From an uncultured bacterium (GTDB taxonomy: Bacteria > Cyanobacteriota > Vampirovibrionia > Gastranaerophilales > Gastranaerophilaceae): a stretch of 34,786 bases of DNA. The notes beneath the pieces are model-generated. The model saw only the letters and a list, made by a program, of their open reading frames with translations, was not told the DNA's origin and searched no databases. Positions 33,333 through 34,786 of the stretch are shown one piece after another; the first letter of the stretch is position 1, and each line of letters opens with the position of its first letter. The stretch spans positions 1 through 34,786 of the forward strand of contig CAMPBE010000014.1 in the NCBI GenBank assembly GCA_946636615.1, written 5' to 3'. Both the position numbers and the translations under genes were made by a program.

Positions 33333-34243
33333 TGATAAAAACTAAACTGTTAATTGAACAGCATTTTCACGGTTGCTTTGGTATCGATTTTAATAAAGCT
33401 TCCGTCGATGATATTTTACACCTTTCAAAAGAAATTTTAAAATATGGTATTGGCGGAATTTTTCCGACTATTGTTACAGATAGCGTTGAAAATACAAAGT
33501 GCGCAATTTCTGTTATAAAAAAAGCTTCAACAAAACAAACTCAAGGTATGGCAAAAATATTGGGAATTCACTTAGAAGGGATTTTTATTAACCCTGAAAA
33601 AAAAGGAATTCACAATCCTGAACATTTTTTTAAACCAACTATTGAAAATTATAAGTTAATCGAAGATGATTTTATAAAAATAGTTACTCTTGCTCCAGAG
33701 CTTGACGACGGGTTGATTAAATATCTAAAGTCAAAAAGTGTAAAAGTTCAGGCCGGTCACTGTGTTGGCGGGAATATAGAAAATTGCGACGGTGTAACGC
33801 ATCTGTTTAATGCAATGAGCGGGATTTCTCACAGGGGTGAATCTACTGCACTTTCTGCATTAATTGGTGATAATATTTATACAGAAATTATAGCTGATGG
33901 AGTGCACGTTTCTGATAAAGCATTGTCTCTTGCTTTTAAAGTAAAACCAAAAGACAAAATTATTTTAATAAGTGATTGCTTACCTTGCACAAATAGCGAT
34001 TTAAAAGAATTTGAATTTGCGGATGAAAAAGTTTTTTTTGATGGTAAGAAAGCGACTTCAAAAGAAGGAACTTTAGCCGGAAGCACAGTTCTTTTACCAG
34101 ATATTATCAAACGTCTTGCTTCTGTCAATTTGTTTAATTCAGAATACATCAATAACCCCTACAAGTATCACAATATTGATTTAAACGGGCATATTGAGTG
34201 GGATGAAAATTGGAACATTATAAATATAGAACAAGAACAATAA
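33332..34243 (+). CDS. NagA-like deacetylase lacking the N-terminal beta domain
   Basis: This 303-aa amidohydrolase resembles N-acetylglucosamine-6-phosphate deacetylase (usually about 380 aa). The metal site EQHFHG (H11, H13) comes immediately after the start, so the first strand group of the usual beta-sandwich, about 50 residues, is absent. Other landmarks are kept: HLEG with E82, QAGHCVGG with H143, THLFNAMSG with H157, IADGVHV with H192, and the catalytic Asp D215 in LISDCLPC. The C-terminus still has a strand like the family's beta domain (NIDLNGHIEWDENW). It starts at GTG one base into the murE stop, with AAGGAAG upstream, so it is tightly coupled. It may recycle wall amino sugars, but activity without the domain is uncertain. 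Confidence 0.72.
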   Translation: MIKTKLLIEQHFHGCFGIDFNKASVDDILHLSKEILKYGIGGIFPTIVTDSVENTKCAISVIKKASTKQTQGMAKILGIHLEGIFINPEKKGIHNPEHFFKPTIENYKLIEDDFIKIVTLAPELDDGLIKYLKSKSVKVQAGHCVGGNIENCDGVTHLFNAMSGISHRGESTALSALIGDNIYTEIIADGVHVSDKALSLAFKVKPKDKIILISDCLPCTNSDLKEFEFADEKVFFDGKKATSKEGTLAGSTVLLPDIIKRLASVNLFNSEYINNPYKYHNIDLNGHIEWDENWNIINIEQEQ

Positions 34244-34263
34244 ATTAGTGTTGTTTAGATTTT

Positions 34264-34418
34264 TTGAAGGTTGTACCTACTAAAAAATGTAAAACCGTAA
34301 AAAAATAGCCTTTACGTCTCTTTTAGAAATTGTGAAAAGCGTTGTTGCAAATCGAACTGATTTTGAGTTGGTTCATGAGTTTTTGATAACATTAATTGAG
34401 ATTGATAACAGTCTGTAA
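34264..34418 (+). pseudogene. Frameshifted small ORF with A7 heptamer
   Basis: A short frame starting at TTG 34264 (MKVVPTKKCKTVKK) meets a TAG at 34306. Just before it is A AAA AAA (34299-34305), in phase for a -1 slip. The -1 frame then stays open to TAA at 34416 and reads as plausible protein (IAFTSLLEIVKSVV, then ELVHEFLITLIEIDNSL). No ribosome binding site is visible and I do not recognise the protein. It may be a gene remnant, a frameshifted small gene or chance. Confidence 0.25.
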
Positions 34419-34433
34419 TATTGTTTAAATATA

Positions 34434-34442
34434 TGATATAAT
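34434..34442 (+). promoter_or_regulatory. Extended -10 promoter of small-peptide gene
   Basis: TGATATAAT, identical to the pfl extended -10 element, lies 75 bases before the peptide ATG. Transcription would start near 34449, giving a leader of about 70 bases. Confidence 0.6.
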
Positions 34443-34457
34443 TGAATTAGGGTAGTA

Positions 34458-34511
34458 CCACTTGCCTCCATCCACACACGTATTTAACTAAGAAATCAGT
34501 GGAAAGGAGGT
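34458..34511 (+). promoter_or_regulatory. Leader able to mask the ribosome binding site
   Basis: CCACT (34458-34462) can pair with AGTGG (34498-34502), and GCCTCC (34464-34469) can pair with GGAGGT (34506-34511), the core of the Shine-Dalgarno sequence. The two helices interleave, so they form either a pseudoknot or two competing states, one of which hides the ribosome binding site. Confidence 0.4.
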
Positions 34512-34517
34512 GAGGAT

Positions 34518-34592
34518 ATGAAAAGGCATATAATAAAAAGTGCTATCAAGCTACTGATAGCACTTTTAAGTTTTATTTATTGTCTTTTATAG
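34518..34592 (+). CDS. Small hydrophobic peptide, candidate type I toxin
   Basis: This 24-codon gene starts MKRHIIKSAIK and continues with an almost wholly hydrophobic stretch ending FIYCLL. That makes a short basic N-terminus plus one membrane-spanning helix, as in many type I toxins. The ribosome binding site AAAGGAGGTGA (34503-34513) looks complementary to the whole anti-Shine-Dalgarno region, with the ATG 4 bases later. Residues 7-17 are encoded by both arms of a perfect 13-bp inverted repeat. A strong opposite-strand promoter lies 60 bases past the stop. I recognise no named family. A leader peptide of an attenuator is the main alternative. Confidence 0.55.
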   Translation: MKRHIIKSAIKLLIALLSFIYCLL

Positions 34593-34644
34593 GGTACTAA
34601 GTCAAGCCTCAGAGAAGTGACATTTCTTTGGGGCTTGCCCCTAT
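34530..34644 (-). ncRNA. Predicted antisense RNA (antitoxin candidate)
   Basis: The predicted RNA starts near 34644 and ends near 34530, about 115 nt. Its promoter is the one at 34651-34679 on the minus strand. Its terminator would be the hairpin at 34536-34567, which on the minus strand is followed by TTTTTATTAT. Near its 5' end it would carry a 14-bp stem-loop (34603-34616 with 34624-34637, two wobble pairs on the plus strand). It is complementary to most of the peptide gene and its 3' untranslated region, but not to the ribosome binding site. It is predicted from sites only. Confidence 0.5.
34536..34567 (-). terminator. Terminator on the minus strand inside the peptide gene
   Basis: A perfect 13-bp stem (AAAAGTGCTATCA with TGATAGCACTTTT) has a 6-nt loop. 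Read on the minus strand, the 3' arm continues TTTTTATTAT, a good intrinsic terminator. Read on the plus strand, the arm is followed by AAGTTTTATTT, which is weaker. Confidence 0.75.
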
Positions 34645-34650
34645 GTCTAC

Positions 34651-34679
34651 ATTATTTACGATTGCTGACTTTTTGTCAA
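34651..34679 (-). promoter_or_regulatory. Near-consensus antisense promoter
   Basis: On the minus strand TTGACA (34679 to 34674) is followed by exactly 17 bases and AATAAT (34656 to 34651). The match is 11 of 12 to sigma-70 consensus with optimal spacing. It points back into the small-peptide gene. Confidence 0.7.
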
Positions 34680-34727
34680 GTATTCAGAGATAGTTTCTTT
34701 GAAACTATTGAATGTTAGAATGTAACA

Positions 34728-34761
34728 ATTGCTTAATACTGACGAAAATTAGGCAATTTTT
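34728..34761 (+). terminator. Plus-strand terminator at the right end
   Basis: ATTGCTTAAT (34728-34737) pairs with ATTAGGCAAT (34748-34757), with one wobble, and T-residues follow. It would end the small-peptide transcript (about 310 nt). A second, weaker hairpin (ATAGTTTC with GAAACTAT, near 34690-34708) lies upstream of it. Confidence 0.6.
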
Positions 34762-34786
34762 GATGAGAAAAAACTTTGTATAATTA

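Noticed and set aside
34518..34592. Treating the 13-bp hairpin only as a plus-strand terminator with no peptide gene
   Set aside because: The perfect Shine-Dalgarno sequence and correctly spaced ATG ahead of it, and the better T-run on the minus strand, argue for a coding role plus a minus-strand terminator.

Overview
The window is an AT-rich bacterial chromosome segment (about one third G+C by eye) with roughly 33 protein genes, one tRNA and several strong RNA-structural sites. No rRNA, CRISPR array, insertion sequence or phage gene was seen. The gene set suggests a Gram-negative-type, fermentative anaerobe. The evidence is a MurE with the DNPR motif of meso-diaminopimelate enzymes, a secreted adhesin with a two-partner-secretion-like N-terminus, a pyruvate formate-lyase operon, PEP carboxykinase and RNase Y. 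The adhesin and a pilin-like C-terminal domain (DxNG, PN, G, DxF, two Cys) resemble proteins I associate with gut Gastranaerophilales (non-photosynthetic Cyanobacteria, Vampirovibrionia/Melainabacteria). That placement is inference.

Layout. 1-2102: proC (minus) faces rpmH-rnpA and an unknown 173-aa gene. 2103-4985: a structured leader and an 879-aa filamentous-haemagglutinin-like adhesin. 5120-7492: initiator tRNA, a DmeF-like metal exporter and a GT39-type membrane glycosyltransferase. 7680-11833: a lytic transglycosylase, then a minus-strand run of mscS, rlmH, an unknown secreted protein, deoB and a flavodoxin. 12018-17034: the pfl operon and pckA. 17108-21265: two membrane proteins on the minus strand, a secreted helical protein with a Cys-rich tail, and a PAP2 phosphatase. 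21472-25991: rny, a ymdB homologue, a PHP phosphoesterase, a pilin-like protein and a LOG-family hydrolase. 25995-28567: a CheR-like methyltransferase and pepA. 28612-34243: a cell-wall amidase, ftsI, murE and a short nagA-like gene. 34244-34786: a region without conventional genes that carries a candidate toxin-antitoxin module.

Two points deserve most attention. First, pyruvate formate-lyase is split. The 695-aa protein has the active-site Cys pair but ends before the glycyl-radical domain. That domain (RVSGYAV) is a separate 134-aa gene with its own ribosome binding site, lying between the core gene and pflA, so the enzyme would be a two-subunit glycyl-radical enzyme. Second, 34434-34762 looks like a type I toxin-antitoxin locus. 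A 24-aa hydrophobic peptide has a full-length Shine-Dalgarno sequence and an extended -10 promoter. A near-consensus promoter on the opposite strand fires back into it, and the only good terminator for that antisense RNA lies inside the peptide gene.

How genes work together. pflB core, the radical subunit and pflA convert pyruvate to formate and acetyl-CoA, and pckA sits at the PEP/oxaloacetate node. rny, ymdB and the PHP gene form a likely RNA/nucleotide turnover group. ftsI and murE make septal peptidoglycan, with the amidase, transglycosylase and NagA-like protein as possible remodelling and recycling partners. Most transcription units end in clear intrinsic terminators, several of them bidirectional between convergent genes.
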